A DNA stretch of 64,000 bases. Origin: Trogon surrucura. Its lineage: Eukaryota; Chordata; Aves; Trogoniformes; Trogonidae. The stretch is taken from assembly GCA_020746105.1 (NCBI GenBank), contig CM036618.1:117939161-118003160 (forward strand), given 5' to 3'. The translations under genes and the position numbers were made by a program. A model generated the notes under the pieces. The model searched no databases, was not told where the DNA came from, and worked only from the letters and a program-made list of their open reading frames with translations. This document shows positions 46,379-59,000 of the stretch, one piece after another (position 1 is the first letter of the stretch; the number at the start of each line of letters is the position of its first letter).

Positions 46379-47292
46379 ATCTGCCTTACACAGAGCGTAG
46401 CAAAAACCGCTTGCTTACGAATTCCAGCCCGACTTAGTTGTGCTTTGCCGTTCGTGGAAATATTATATCACTTCTGACTGGTTTTCCAAGCCTACCATAA
46501 CATTGAAGGGTAAGGAAGTTAAGATTGGCTTTTGACTTCCAAGCCTTGGAATGTACGAGATATGCTTTCATGTACTTGCCATTTGTCTACATTTTTACAT
46601 TAAGAATTGACCCCGGGAACATGGAAATATTCAACTCCCTAGGATTCTTAAAAGTTGCTTTCTTTCTAAATCGAGCAGGCAGCTTCCTTTTGGCTGAGCG
46701 AGCCAAACGGGCAGAAGCCACGTCTGCATTTCTTTAATAACAAGACAGTCGCTATAGTATTGCTAGTAATGACCGTTTAATTATAGGTGGGTGGGGTTTT
46801 TCGCAGCTATATTTACTCTTAACTTGAACAATATGAATTTACAGGCATGCCGGTCGTGCCTCAGCGCATGCACTTCAGCAGTTACTAGATTTTTGGGGAC
46901 ATGAATGTAAGGGGTACTCAGAATTCCTGTAGTCTTCTGAACATTTAAGAACACGAGATTTAAAAATGCTGTGGGCTTGCTTTAGAGCTGTGGTTTCTCA
47001 CGTGACTGTCTCTGGGCTTTTCCAACAGTGTTGAGAATCGTGGAAATAAACCAAAGAATGACTTAAAAACCTTCTTTTGAATGACAATCCGTCATGCGGT
47101 TTCTCAAATCTTGACCCTGCAACCCCTTTTCTAAACCATCTTCTCTCCCCTGTTCATCGGGCTCGGTTGGGTCCGTGCATGTTTGAGTAAAGGTTTTGGA
47201 ATCTGGCCCTTTCACCGAAGAACTTCACAGCACCATGAGTAATAAATGTCAGTTGATCGCGCAGAACCTTGGGTTTCCACAGAAACCGCGCG

Positions 47293-47313
47293 TGTGTATA
47301 TATATATATATAT
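47293..47313. repeat. (TG)n(TA)n dinucleotide repeat in the ACTR2 3' UTR
   Basis: Two to three TG units are followed by about eight TA units, then an A-rich stretch with AATAAA-like hexamers (47321-47330). In RNA this forms an AU-rich, weakly folding segment. Confidence 0.85.
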
Positions 47314-47787
47314 TAAAAAAAATAAATAAAAAAGGCCACTAGCATTTTAAATTACAGCTATCCTGGATTCAGAAGAACGCGTACGTAATCCACATACCGG
47401 ACGGGGCGTCCCAGTTGTGCTCAGCGTGGTTTTCCATGCGAGTGTTTGCACACACGAGAGCGTATTTGTGTGTTCTCTCAGCTGACAGCTTCGATATTGC
47501 TGTGAGAGCAATCTGGTTTTAAAGTTGGGTTTTTTGGGGTTTGTTTTTTTTTTTAAGACCAAATAACTCGAGTTGTATTTGCAATATGCTTCAGCCTCTC
47601 TAAAATTAGAATAGAAGGTGCCGCATCAGTTGTAAGTTTTATGGGAACATCCTATTTTTAATGTTAAGCTGCTTCAAACCCCTCCCTCCCCTCGTTGTTC
47701 TAGGATGTTAACCGATGTAACACAAATGGCTTTTTATACAGTTCTGAATAATGTTAACACACAACACTGGTTGAGACCGTGAATGGA

Positions 47788-47793
47788 AATAAA
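47788..47793 (+). terminator. Distal poly(A) signal AATAAA of ACTR2
   Basis: The canonical AATAAA is followed about 22 bases later by a U/GU-rich stretch (ggtcttttc). A cleavage site is expected near 47805-47815. It is the best-placed signal for the full-length mRNA. Confidence 0.65.
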
Positions 47794-50700
47794 CATCTAT
47801 TTAAATTGACAGGTCTTTTCAATACAAAAAAAATAAAATCAGATTTTTTTCAAAGTAGATTATGTTTGCTTTGTTTCCTTTGGGAATTCACAGTGCTGTC
47901 AGGTTTTCTCTAACTTAACTTCCATCACAAAACTATCCTGAGCTGCTCATGCTGAGGAAATCTGACATGACAAAGTAACGTGTTCCCTATTGATGGCAGT
48001 CCTAGGGCGAGAAAAGCACCTCTGCTCCATTCTCTAGCCAAGACTCCACGCCCTCCATCCTGGTTTCTTTAAAAAAAAGAAAGAAAATCCTTTTCCTTGG
48101 GCAGGAATCTTTTCTAGTTCAAGCTCTGCGCTGGGTACTGCAAAATAGGAAGAGCCCTCAACTTGTATTAACTTCAGCATGCCTGGCTAAGCTCGGAAGC
48201 CACGTAATCGTGCTCTGTTGAGGAAAAAACATCTCTTTGGTGTGGCAACCTCATGTGCTACTCCACCTGTCAGTTAAAACGAAGGATGCAGAAAAACTGT
48301 GTGAGGGATTAACATTTGGAGAGGTGCACTCCTTTGAAGCAGCACCTGAAATTTTGTAATTCTCAATTTGCCCTGTGGATTAGTGGCCAAGTCCCCTGAT
48401 TGCGATGGATTTGTCTGGCTTTTGAAACGAGCTCGACCAGCCTTTTCGGCCCAGCTCGTCGTGCATGCTGTTCTGTGTGTGTGTTCTCCGGGCATCGTGT
48501 TTCCAGGAGGATCATGGCTTTGGCTTCCTTCGAGCGAACCAGTTTGGCTCGGGGTGTGGCTGTGTCAGTGGCTAGGTCAGATATGTGCCATCTTAGGTAC
48601 AAGTAGACAGGAATTTAATAGGAAAAGAAAAAAAGAGAACAAACGAGCCTCCCAAAGCTTTTTTCCATCGCTGGAATAAATCAGGCTTTACCTCTGCTCG
48701 GTATTAATCCACGTTCCCCGCTCCTCCCCGTTGGCTTGCTTTGCCTGACACAGCTTTGGTGTGGAAAGGACTAAGTACAATTCAGTCAACCTTTGCTAGT
48801 CCACTTGTTCAACAGTGAGTTCCTCCCAGCAGGCACTTCATCTGTTTGCCACAAACAAACTTCAGCAGTTGTTTCAATGTTGTGAATAATCAGGGTTTTT
48901 GTTGTTGTTTTGGTTGTGGTGTTTTTTAATTTAAAGAATCCAAATCTATCTCCTCCTGTGTTCTAGCAACCATGAGAACAATGTTAGAAACGATTGTTTT
49001 GGACCTTTTCAGCAAGTACAAAAATCTAAACTTGGCTTTATTTGAGCCCTACGATGTGACTTGTTCCTCTCTAATGGGTCGGTTTGTTGTCCTGGCAGTG
49101 TAAGTTACTGTCACTTTGCCATTAGAGGCCTCAAGAAAAAAAAAAAAATTAAATTGTCCATTCAGCACAGGCTGTTAATTTTGCCTTTTACCTTCACTGC
49201 ATTACAACATTAAGATCAGCTTTTAAGTAACGTTCTCGGGGTGAGCAGCTTACCTTTGTGCAGCCTGTTGTTGCAGCCTGTCGTCCCAACCGCCAGCCGC
49301 GCCGAATGAGGTCGCAGCGCACATCTGCTTGTCGCTCACACAGCTGGAGAAGGGCTTCTTGCCTTCCTCGGGCCGAGCTGTGCTCTGGTGCTGCTGCAAC
49401 AAAGAGAGGGAGTTCAGGGATGAGAGGAAGCGCGGGGCTTTGCTTCTCTTTTTTTTTTTCCCCCTTTGAAAGCAATTCCTCAACATTGAAGATGGGGGAA
49501 GCAGTTTTTGTTCTGGGTGATGAGTAAAGCACAGTAAGAATCTTAGCAGAAACTTGGGATGGTGCTAAGGGGCATCTTCCAACCGCAGAACTTGTATTCC
49601 TTCCCATACCTCTTTTGAAAAAAAAAAATAAATCTGTTCCCTAAAGCCTAGGAATGGTAATTAAATTGTAGCTGCAGGAATAATGACAGATATGGGCCCC
49701 CTGCCTATACCTTTTCATCACTGCACCCATCTCCCATCTGGTTTTTGTTTGCCCTAAAGCTTAAGTGGTTTCAAGATCCTCCTCTCGCACGCATGTTCTC
49801 ACCATGCGCCCGTTTTAAATCTCTCCAGGTATTTTAACGAATTAATTAATTGCCAATTGCTGACCTCAACACAAGTACATCCTGTAAGTCCTGACTTGCA
49901 TCAGGCGCTTTCCTTAGCGCTGCAGCCCTTCTGGGGGCGACTCCAAACCTAAACCTCCGCGTTGTCCGTTAACTTGCTGTTCTAAACCACCCCGCGTAAC
50001 CCTGAGGTTGGCTTTCCCTGCCAAAGGCGGAAAAGCGAGGGTGGCGTTAAGGACATGAAAGGCAGGATTTCGGGAAGCACCCAACCACATCATCTCCTTG
50101 GAATATTTTAGGGTTTTCCCGTTGCGGTGGGTATCAACACTACTTCAAGCTAGCGTGGGGCAAGGCCAGTAAGAGCTGGTGGGATTTATATTAACACCTC
50201 TAATACTGGTAGATTGTCCCCTCTAAGAAAGTTCTTGTAACGGGGGTGCTGGTGCTTCCCATAGCGTTACTGGGCAGGAACTTGGAACACGAGCCTTGGA
50301 AACGTGGTCAGTGCTGGAATCCACGTCGTGCCACGTGAGAACAAAACGCTGCAATGATAATTGCTCATTATCTAATTATAGAAGAACTTAGAGCCCTGGA
50401 GGGTGAGCAACTAATTAAACAAGTCTCCGCTTTTAAAATGGCAACAGAGAAATGAGGAATATTCCTTCTTTTGGCTCTTGTTCCAGTGATGTCAGTGAAG
50501 TCACGTGTTCCTCAAAAGGTGAACGAAGCAGCACAGGACAGACAGAGCTCGCTCCATCCTGATGAGGGGTTACTGAGGCAGGAAACTTGCTTTTAGGAGA
50601 GCGGAGTGCTGCTCCAAAGCAGCTCGACTCAAAATTAAGGAGGGTTCACTGACCCACATTGTCCAGGCAGCCGGTGCTGGTGAATAGCAGTATGGGTCAC

Positions 50701-51130
50701 CTTTTACATTCAAGGATTTGCTTGTGCAGAATTTGAAAGAGGACATATCCAGAATGCTCAGTCCCATGGTGTGGATGCAGCGTGCTGGGGAAAGGCCTTA
50801 TTTTTACCCCATGTTGGGGCTGTTACCACTTAGGAAAAGAGCTGCCTGTCAAAAAAAAAGCAGAAGCATTTCACCGTGTGATTACAGACTCTATAGATTT
50901 TGCAACAGCATGAGGAGACATCAGTAAAACTCTTATCAGGAATGCTGGAAGCCACCAATGATTAGCACCCTAGGCTTTAATTTAACTTTCCAAAAAGTAA
51001 CAGGCAGCTTCAACTTCATCTCGGGGCATGTGCCTTCCTTCAGAGCCCGCATTTCTGCCTCGCAGCATTGATACGCTCTTGCCCCACTTGCAAAAATACC
51101 AAGCACCTTGCTGCTTGAACCGGGGTCCCC

Positions 51131-51230
51131 TCAAATGGTCTGGTGGGAGGTGTCCCTGTCACGGCAGGGGGGTTGGAACTAGATGATCTTTAAGGTCCCT
51201 TCCAATGCAAACCATCCTGTGATTCTGTGA
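51131..51230 (+). mobile_element. CR1 LINE 3' end, about 100 bp
   Basis: The sense-strand CR1 tail is clear: ggtgggaggtgtccctgtca, then ggttggaactagatgatctt, then taaggtcccttccaatgcaa and the 3'-terminal microsatellite-like gattctgtga. It is severely 5'-truncated. The element is on the + strand, opposite in orientation to the two longer copies upstream of ACTR2. Confidence 0.95.
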
Positions 51231-54200
51231 AATACAAGGGACGTGCCGGCCTTATCGGAGCAGAGCAAACAGCCCTGACCTGCTGGTCTTTGCCATTGTG
51301 GGATGAAGGTGGCTCAGCAGGTATCCGCAGAACAACCCACTTGTCGTGTCACAGCCGCGCTCCAGCAGGCAGCGGGTGCTGAGCTTCTGTGGGATTTGGA
51401 ACCGCGGCGCTCCTCCGCCTGTCTTGCCTGTTCTCAAACCACAGCCCGTCGGCCAGAGCGCACAACCGCGGGGTTGGTTGCCTCCCTGGTAGCTCACAGC
51501 TCACACCTGCAGCGCAGCCGACTCTGGTTTAGAGCAGGCTGCAAAGCCCAGACAGCTACTCTGCTAGAAAAGCCCCCTCAGACATTACCACCGAACACGG
51601 AAAGCAAGATTCCTGCCCTTTCCGGACCCAAGGACTAATGATTTTAATCAGAGAGGCATAATTGCGACGGGGAGTGAAATGTCAGCGAGTGCAGCGACAC
51701 CAGGCAGTTTCTGGGGAGCAGCTGATGCGCTCTTGTCCACGTTCTTGCCCTAACAGGGCTGTGCACATTTTTGGGTTGCTGTTGATTACAGAGCTGTTAG
51801 CTGGATGTTTTTTATACTTAAACTGCCTTTTCCCCCGCTTTCCCCAAATACAGGGTGCAAGTTTCTTGTCCTTAAAGGGGGTACTAACTTGGGAGGTCGG
51901 TTGGTCCCTTATAAATCAGAACACTTGCTATTTCTGGAGGTTTTCATAAGGAGCGGAGTGGGTCAGAAGGAAGTGACTCCTCTTTTTTTTAAAAAAATTC
52001 CCCACCTCCCCCCAGTATTGTAACACAGTTGTTGCTTTCAAGAATATGCGCGGTCTGTTTTCTTCAGACTGTTGGCTCGTCTGGTAAAATAATTAGCTGT
52101 TAGGCAGACAGAGGGAAAGGATCACATCTGCACAAGACAGGAAGACTGGGACAGTAGAAAGGGGAAAAAAAAAAAATTCCCTGCTTGAATCACAGCTGCC
52201 CACCATGCATAGTGAGAGAGCTTGCCAAGAATATTCAAATTGATTTAGGGAGAAAAGCTAAGGAAACCGTTTAACCCCAGCCTGCTTGGATCCGTGACGG
52301 TATCTCTACGGGTTGCTCTGCTCCCACTTCGGGCCGCGAGAAGGGTTTTCAAGCTGCGTGTTTCACAGACCATCCTTCCTCCGTCCCCCTTCGCCTTTTG
52401 CAGGAGGAACACAAAGCCCAGACTAATTGCCGGGCGTGAGCTGCGAGCCCCTTTCCGCCGAGAAAACAACCCAAGGTGGGAACATTTATTTCATATCGAT
52501 GGGATTAAGTTGTAATTGGATCATGTGATTCAAACCAAGAGCCAGGCAAGTTATTTGTGACTAAGCTCGGGCACTGGGAATCTTTTTGCTGCCTGCCACA
52601 CACTCTGAATTAGGCCCCTTCTCAACAGAAGCGGTCGGCATGCGCGTCGTCCGCAAACAACCATTTCGAGCGTGCAAGTCCAAAAGGACTTGCTCAAGAG
52701 TTTCCGAGCACACACATCCGTTGCAGATTGTTCACAAGCACTTGTGAGGGTTTTGCATCAAAAAATATGAGAAGCAATTAGTTTGGACATGCGAGTCGCA
52801 AAACAAATCCCTTCCCCTACTTAAATAAACCCAAATCTGTAAGGATATGGTCATTTAATGATTAAAAAATAGGGTGTTGGGAGTATTTGTTCTCAGAACC
52901 TGTTGTCTCTGGGACCATCTTTTCCTGCAGGAGTCCCAGGCTCAGTCCCAGCAATCTCTTTGGAGTGAAGCCACAAAAAGATAAACGGGGAAATGCACAG
53001 AACCGTATCCAAATAAAATAAAAGTGCTATAATGCAGGTGTCCCCATGCTTGATTTCAGGTGCTGGTGCTGAGGTTGAACTCTGGAGCCCTACACGCTGC
53101 CCTGTGGGTGGGCTTTCCCTGCCAGCTGGAGCGGCGAGCTCCAGCGATCGGCCCCTCCAAACCTCTGCTCAGCTGCAGCCTCCCTTACAACGGGAGGCCT
53201 TTGGCACATAAGCTTTTTTCCAGTTAAAACCCACGTTCCCTGGGTACCTAAATGTCTGCTGCGAGGCGAATGCAGATCTGCTGAGACCCTGACAGCACCG
53301 AGCAGCTATGCGCCGTGTCCGTGCCTAAACCACAACAGGCCTTACCGGCAAAGCGTTCTCCACCGAGCTCGCCTGAGGAGCCGGGCTGGAAGACGTGTGC
53401 GCGAGATGTTTTTGGATCGGGTCTCGCACAAAAACAGCTGCGGGAGGAAACGGGCCTAGTAGTCAGACCACATTCACCATTAATATTCATTTATGCGCAA
53501 ATCCTAACACAAGCACAGATGACTTCTAAAGGGACGGGCTTAAATATCTCCGGGAAGAGACAGTTCTGTGCTCTGGACAGATGATTTAGAGGCCACTGAA
53601 GGGTTGAAGCCACATCCTTGCACAGATTGAGGTCTCCAGCTGCTCCGTATGTCGTGCAGGAGATGACCCTCTCCTCCTGCGGCACAGGAGCACTAAGCAG
53701 GTAGCGGCTATAACGGTACGTTGCAGCAGGCTCAGATACAGGAGTAAAATAGGCTGCACCTATAGTCAGGCAGGAATGTTTCTGCTTGTAGATCGGGTGT
53801 AAAAGGAAGAAAGAGGTGGGAACCAGAATTCTATATATTTGATTTTGAATGTGGTTAATCAGAAGTCCCCAAAATGACATCCCCAAAGCAGGTGGAATTA
53901 AGCATGGAAACATCCCGAAGAACGGCAGAGATTTAACGTCCCAAACTTACAGTGGCGAGTCGAGTCATCAGCTCGTGGAAAGACAGAAATGGAATAAGTC
54001 AAGAAAAGAAAACCAAACGGAATGGGAGAGGGGGAAAGAGTGACAACAAAGAAGACCAAAGTATGTGGAAGGAAGGCAATGAGATGGATACCAAGGATGG
54101 GGATGGGGTCTGTCCCGCCTCATTTTAGCCAAGGTGACCACAGTCAGTGTGTAAACACGTGACACTTTGCCCAATATTTAGAGAAGAGCTGGTGCTCACC

Positions 54201-55364
54201 CCTGGCCAGACTCCTTCTGAAGTCAACGAAATAAGCCCTGGATGGAGTAAGAGAGGTACAGAACAGTGCTCTAGGGGTCCAAGGAAAATTTTCACTTGTT
54301 CTAGCATTGCGTTTTTAAGTCCTTGATGCATCAAGGATTACACCCAGCTGGAACCAGCTGTTTCACAGGGAGCACAGTCGAAGACGGAAGTTTGGGTTTT
54401 CCTCAAGGACACAGCTCCACTTTGAGGAGCAAAGCCTAGAAAAATGCATGAGAGGGAGAAGGTACAGAAACCTTTCTCCCCAACGCTTGCTCTAGTTCCC
54501 CATTTATGCAGAACAGCTACTAAAAGGGTAGGGAGTGCAAATCCACTAACACCAGGAATCCATGTGTTTTCAACTCAAATTCCTCGGTGAATCGCTGCGA
54601 AGGAGCAAGCACACAAGATCAAATCCAAAAAGCATGTCGCTGCCTCCTTAGAAGCCTCAGAGAGCTGGTTAAACACCACCTTACACCGACGATCCATCTG
54701 ACTTCCAATATCTGCACGCACAAGGCGCCGCCTGCCAGCTTCAAGGGAGACGTTCATGTGCACAACAGGCAGGATGAAGCCTTAAAACCACTGGTAGTTA
54801 CAATTTTACTGCCAGAAGCGACATTTTAATCTAAGTATTGGCCCCTGACAGAGGCTGTATTCTGAGGCGCTCCAACATCTTTGCTCCATCTGAGTAATTG
54901 TGAACGCCTGTCTTTAATCTATTTTCAAGAATTGTTGGGGTTTAGGGGTTGGTTGGGTTGTGTTTGGTTTTGTTTTTTTTTGTTTAAGTACAAAAGAAAA
55001 TGTTTCTGTGTATACATTCATGGCAACAGAGCTACACCGAGACATAAACTAATGGAAGGTCCATATGTCGAGAGAATATCGTATGTAATGAGAACTGCTG
55101 CATTTTTGCAAAATGGAATGGGACAGATACGCGGCAGCTGTGGGTTACTCAAGAAGCAGCTAATTTAGCAAGCTGAATTCAAGGATATTTCCCAGATCTC
55201 CCAAACAATGAATAGCAGTGTTGTTTAAGATTACCATTATGCCTTACATCCTCCTTTGACTGGAAGCAGGGGGAGGAAGCCTCTATCTGTGCTTCTGGGG
55301 CAGGAGTACAAGATTAGTGCCTAGCGATCATGGGAAGCCCCAGGGGAGCGAGGGGGTCTGGATT

Positions 55365-55380
55365 GGAAGGAAGGAAGGAA
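55365..55380. repeat. (GGAA)n microsatellite
   Basis: Four perfect GGAA units are seen, followed by purine-rich sequence to about 55490. Confidence 0.85.
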
Positions 55381-56000
55381 ATTGTGTAGGATAAACAAAA
55401 AAAAAGAGCCTCAGGAAAGCAGTCGAGATGGGCAAGACTTGGTGAAAAACAGAAAAGAGGAACGAAAAATAGAAAAGAAAAAGGGAAATGTTCAAGGGAT
55501 CTCTTTGAGTTCTAGCTAATATTAAACTTTGAAACTAAAGTGCCCTCTTCTGAAGCAGCATTAGAGATTTAGCAGGTTTCTATTTCTATACATCTAGATT
55601 TGTTCTCAGGCAAGGTATCACTCATTTCAAATATACAAAGAGCAGAATGTTTAAGGCTCGATTACCTTTGGATTTTACTTTTGCAGGAATTTCACTCTGC
55701 TTCCCCCCCACCCCCCCCAAAAAAAAAAAAAGGAAAGCATAGACAACCTGGATGTTACAGATGCAGTCACAGCTCCACTTCACCATTCACACCAGATGCA
55801 TTGAGGAGATGGGGTTGGTGTGATCCGTTCTCCCAAGGCAGCCAGTTTGTCAGCAGCTCAGGTGCTCCACAACCACCCCAGAGAGCCACAAACGCGTTGC
55901 AGCTGTAGCTGCCGTGGCCCACAGGGCAGCCCACTAGCCCCAGCTGCCCTGAATTGCCCCAGCAGCCGAGTGCCTCGTAGTGGTAAGGTGGACCCACACC

Positions 56001-59000
56001 AGGATCTGCTAATTCATATGTTAAAACAGATTATTCCTCCTGCTTAAAGAAAAAAAAAAAAAAAGGGGAAAAATTAAAAATTAAGCTAGTTGAAACTCTG
56101 GCTCCCCACAAAATCTCCAGACTCTATTCTTTGGGGGCAAGGTCTCTGTCGTGACAGTAACAGTGCTGTCGAGAGCAAATTGCTGCAGTTTGCAGCCACT
56201 CTTCTGCAGCTGGGAGGAGGAGGGGGAGGAGAGGGACCGGCTAACTGGGAATCAAAAGTTGTTGCAGGTTTTATGCGTGTAAACAAAAGCGGCCCTCAGC
56301 AAATTAAGAGATTAAAGTGAACAGAGTTTGCAAAGGATTTTCAGCTATAGTAGCGTGGTCGTAGCAACTGAAAAGGAGACTGTTGCATGAAGACGGATTG
56401 CACTTATCTGGTTCCCAGATCATGATGTTAGAATTTCCTCTTGCTGTACAACTGAGATAACCAAAGGCTCTGTCTTTCTATAAAAGAAAAAATGCTTGAT
56501 TTCCATACAAATGGAATGAGCTTGCACAAGAGAAGTACCGGGAAAATCCACCTCTCCTGGCCAAGCTCTTCTCTCTGCTCCACTGGTGGAAATCAGTCAG
56601 GAGCAAATGCCTAAAGCTCTGAGACTTGCTGTGCACTCCTGGGGGTAGAGCAGAGCAGAGGCTCGTGCTTTGCTGATGGAGTCATTCCCACAAGCCCGGC
56701 TTTAGAAATTCATTATAGCAACAAGCTCAGGCCAAACCTTTTGCTTAGTTACACGGAGAGAAGATCGCTCCTTCTGTTGAAATCAATGTTAAAACCACTG
56801 AGTGGCTTATGTAATGTAGCATCAGGCCTCCAAAGTGGTTTATGGCTGAGGAGCACATCTGGAGCCAACAGAAGGCTATCTTGGGCCGAGGACTTTGCTC
56901 TTTGCCATAATCTATTACACACAAGCCTGGGGTGTAATTCTGTTCCTAGAGTCACAGCTGAAGGGAGGTAGCGAAGCTAAAAGTTTTGAAGCTACCTGAA
57001 ATAAATAGATCTTAAAATAGACATCTTTTTCCTCTTAAAACTTTTTAAGCTGACTCTTCGTATTTAGTGATAAACAAATGCCACTCAGCTCTCGTATCAG
57101 AATGTGGTTCCCAGAGCAGTTCATTCCTTTGCGCAAGGACAAAAGCTCAGTCCCTCAGCAAGAGGAGCCTGAATTTATTCAGGAGTCCATAGGAAACAGC
57201 TGTTGCTTTCAACCCAGCCTCTCCTTTATCTCTTTTATTGTTTATTCACGTCTCAGCTCATACAAGCCGCGGTGAGCAGGTCAGGACTCTGCGCTCCAAA
57301 AAGCTCCTCAGAAGCTCATGGAGCTCAGCCCAGTGTCAGTAGGATGGAGGAGCCGGGTTTTACACTATTCAATTCCCAGGTGGTGACAGAGGTAAATTCC
57401 TGACTTCTCTAGCTAATAGTGCAGACAAGAGCCTTGCCTTCAGCCCAGATTTTTGCACAGGAGGGCAAACATTCGGCGGGTTGCGTGAAGGAAACCAAAT
57501 GCAACAAGTCAAAAACGGAGCATGCCTTTGGACATTTCTCTCCTTCCTCTCCGAGTTTGTTGACAATTCCTTCGTATTGCAAAAGATGTTTATTCCCCTT
57601 CTCTTCCGTAACGATGTAGTGAGCAGGATTCTGCTCAAAAACCTGCAAATGTTTATCTGTAAGGACTGTGCTGTGGTGTCACAGCATGCAGAGGTGGTCC
57701 AGAGCCCGAATAGGCTGGGGGTATTTCTGCAGAGAAGCAGGCAAAAGGCACAGAGCGGTGACCCCGCTGGGTATTTGCTGGGGATTTGCTACCGGGGGGG
57801 GAAAGACAGCAGTAATGAGCCCAGTGTGAAGAACAGGAAAATGGAACGCAGGGCTCCCATGTCCTGCTTCTAACTGCCTTCGTTTGTCTCTGTTTCCCAG
57901 CCAAAACGTGGGTGTAATTGTTCAGGCATAGCATGAAGCTTTAAAGACTCACAGTGGATGTGGCATAGCGGGAGGACAGCATGATGTCAGCAAGAAGTGA
58001 GTTGTTTTCCTCACCAGTGGAAGAATTAGCGAGCTAGAAATCCAGGGATGTCAGGACTTTAGTCCAAATTGAAAGGAGCAGTTGAGCTCACCAGACTGGC
58101 AGGGGACAGAGGGCCAATGCTCTGTCTCCCCTTGTGCAGAAAGGCGTGTTGATTTTCCTGAGCTGCGAACCGCCGGGAGCTGTACGTATCACTCGCACTC
58201 TTTAAAGCGCTGCAAAACCCAAAGCAGCGTCCCCACGGGGAGAGAAGCCGTGCGGGTTTGCTGTGGAGAAGGGGAGAGGGGAGGTGAAGGCCTGCTCGTA
58301 GAGCAGACCTCTTTTCATTTAACAGCAGATGACAGTGTCACTTATTTTCACAGACAGCTATTTAACAGTCAACATAAGGAAGCATCATGAATAGAGAGCA
58401 GCAGACAAGGCATAAATTACACAGCCAACTAAAGAATATGGTTCCTACTCTGCTTTAAAAGGCAGGCCAGATGTCTTCAGATACTGCCGATGGTTAGTCA
58501 GCATGGCAAAACCCTTTCAAGACCAGCTAACTCAAGTCACAATGTGTGCTTGATTCGCTTGGCTGAACGGGAGATCTTCCTGGGCTGTGAGCAGGATCCA
58601 CACGCAGCTGAAAATACGGTGGGAATGAGTCAGTTCCTTGGAGCTTGTGTGGGAGGCAAAGACAGAACTGTGGGTGGCTTCAAAGTGTTAAACAGCCTTT
58701 TAAATTCAGGCCCGGTTTCTCAGAGGAATATGGAAACACAGACATTCACCCAGTCTGGGTTTAGTTCCATGCCTTGGGTCAGCCTTGAGAAAATTGCTCT
58801 CTGATAACTGACAGCCACTTCCCAGGCCTGCAGGTCCGCTTGCTCCCGAGTCGGTTCAGCTTCAGATGCAGTTCCAGGGAGTTTAACAGCAGCTCGGTTA
58901 GTCCCTCACCCACAGCAAGGCAGCAGCAGCTGGCCCTTCTCTCCTGACGGCTGCAGGCTGCCTCCGAGGCAAGACAGAGCCCCACCAGCTCCAGGACAGG

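Larger units (their letters stand above)
44881..47812 (+). other. ACTR2: ACTR2 3' UTR (to the distal poly(A) site)
   Basis: After the stop codon the sequence is open to no long frame and becomes T-rich. There is a long U tract at 44915-44940 and another at about 45358-45372. Candidate internal poly(A) signals are ATTAAA (45898-45903, 45968-45973) and AATAAA (46373-46378, 47045-47050, 47241-47246, 47321-47326). The distal AATAAA at 47788-47793 gives a UTR of about 2.9 kb, in line with the long 3' UTR of mammalian ACTR2 mRNA. Which sites are used is inferred. Confidence 0.7.
47813..56000. other. Intergenic sequence downstream of ACTR2, part 1
   Basis: No gene was recognised on either strand. 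It contains one CR1 3' end (51131-51230), a (GGAA)n repeat and some homeodomain-motif-rich AT stretches (about 49839-49860 and 50350-50420) of unknown role. SPRED2, the usual downstream neighbour on the opposite strand, has a long last coding exon that should be visible if present; it was not found. Confidence 0.7.
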
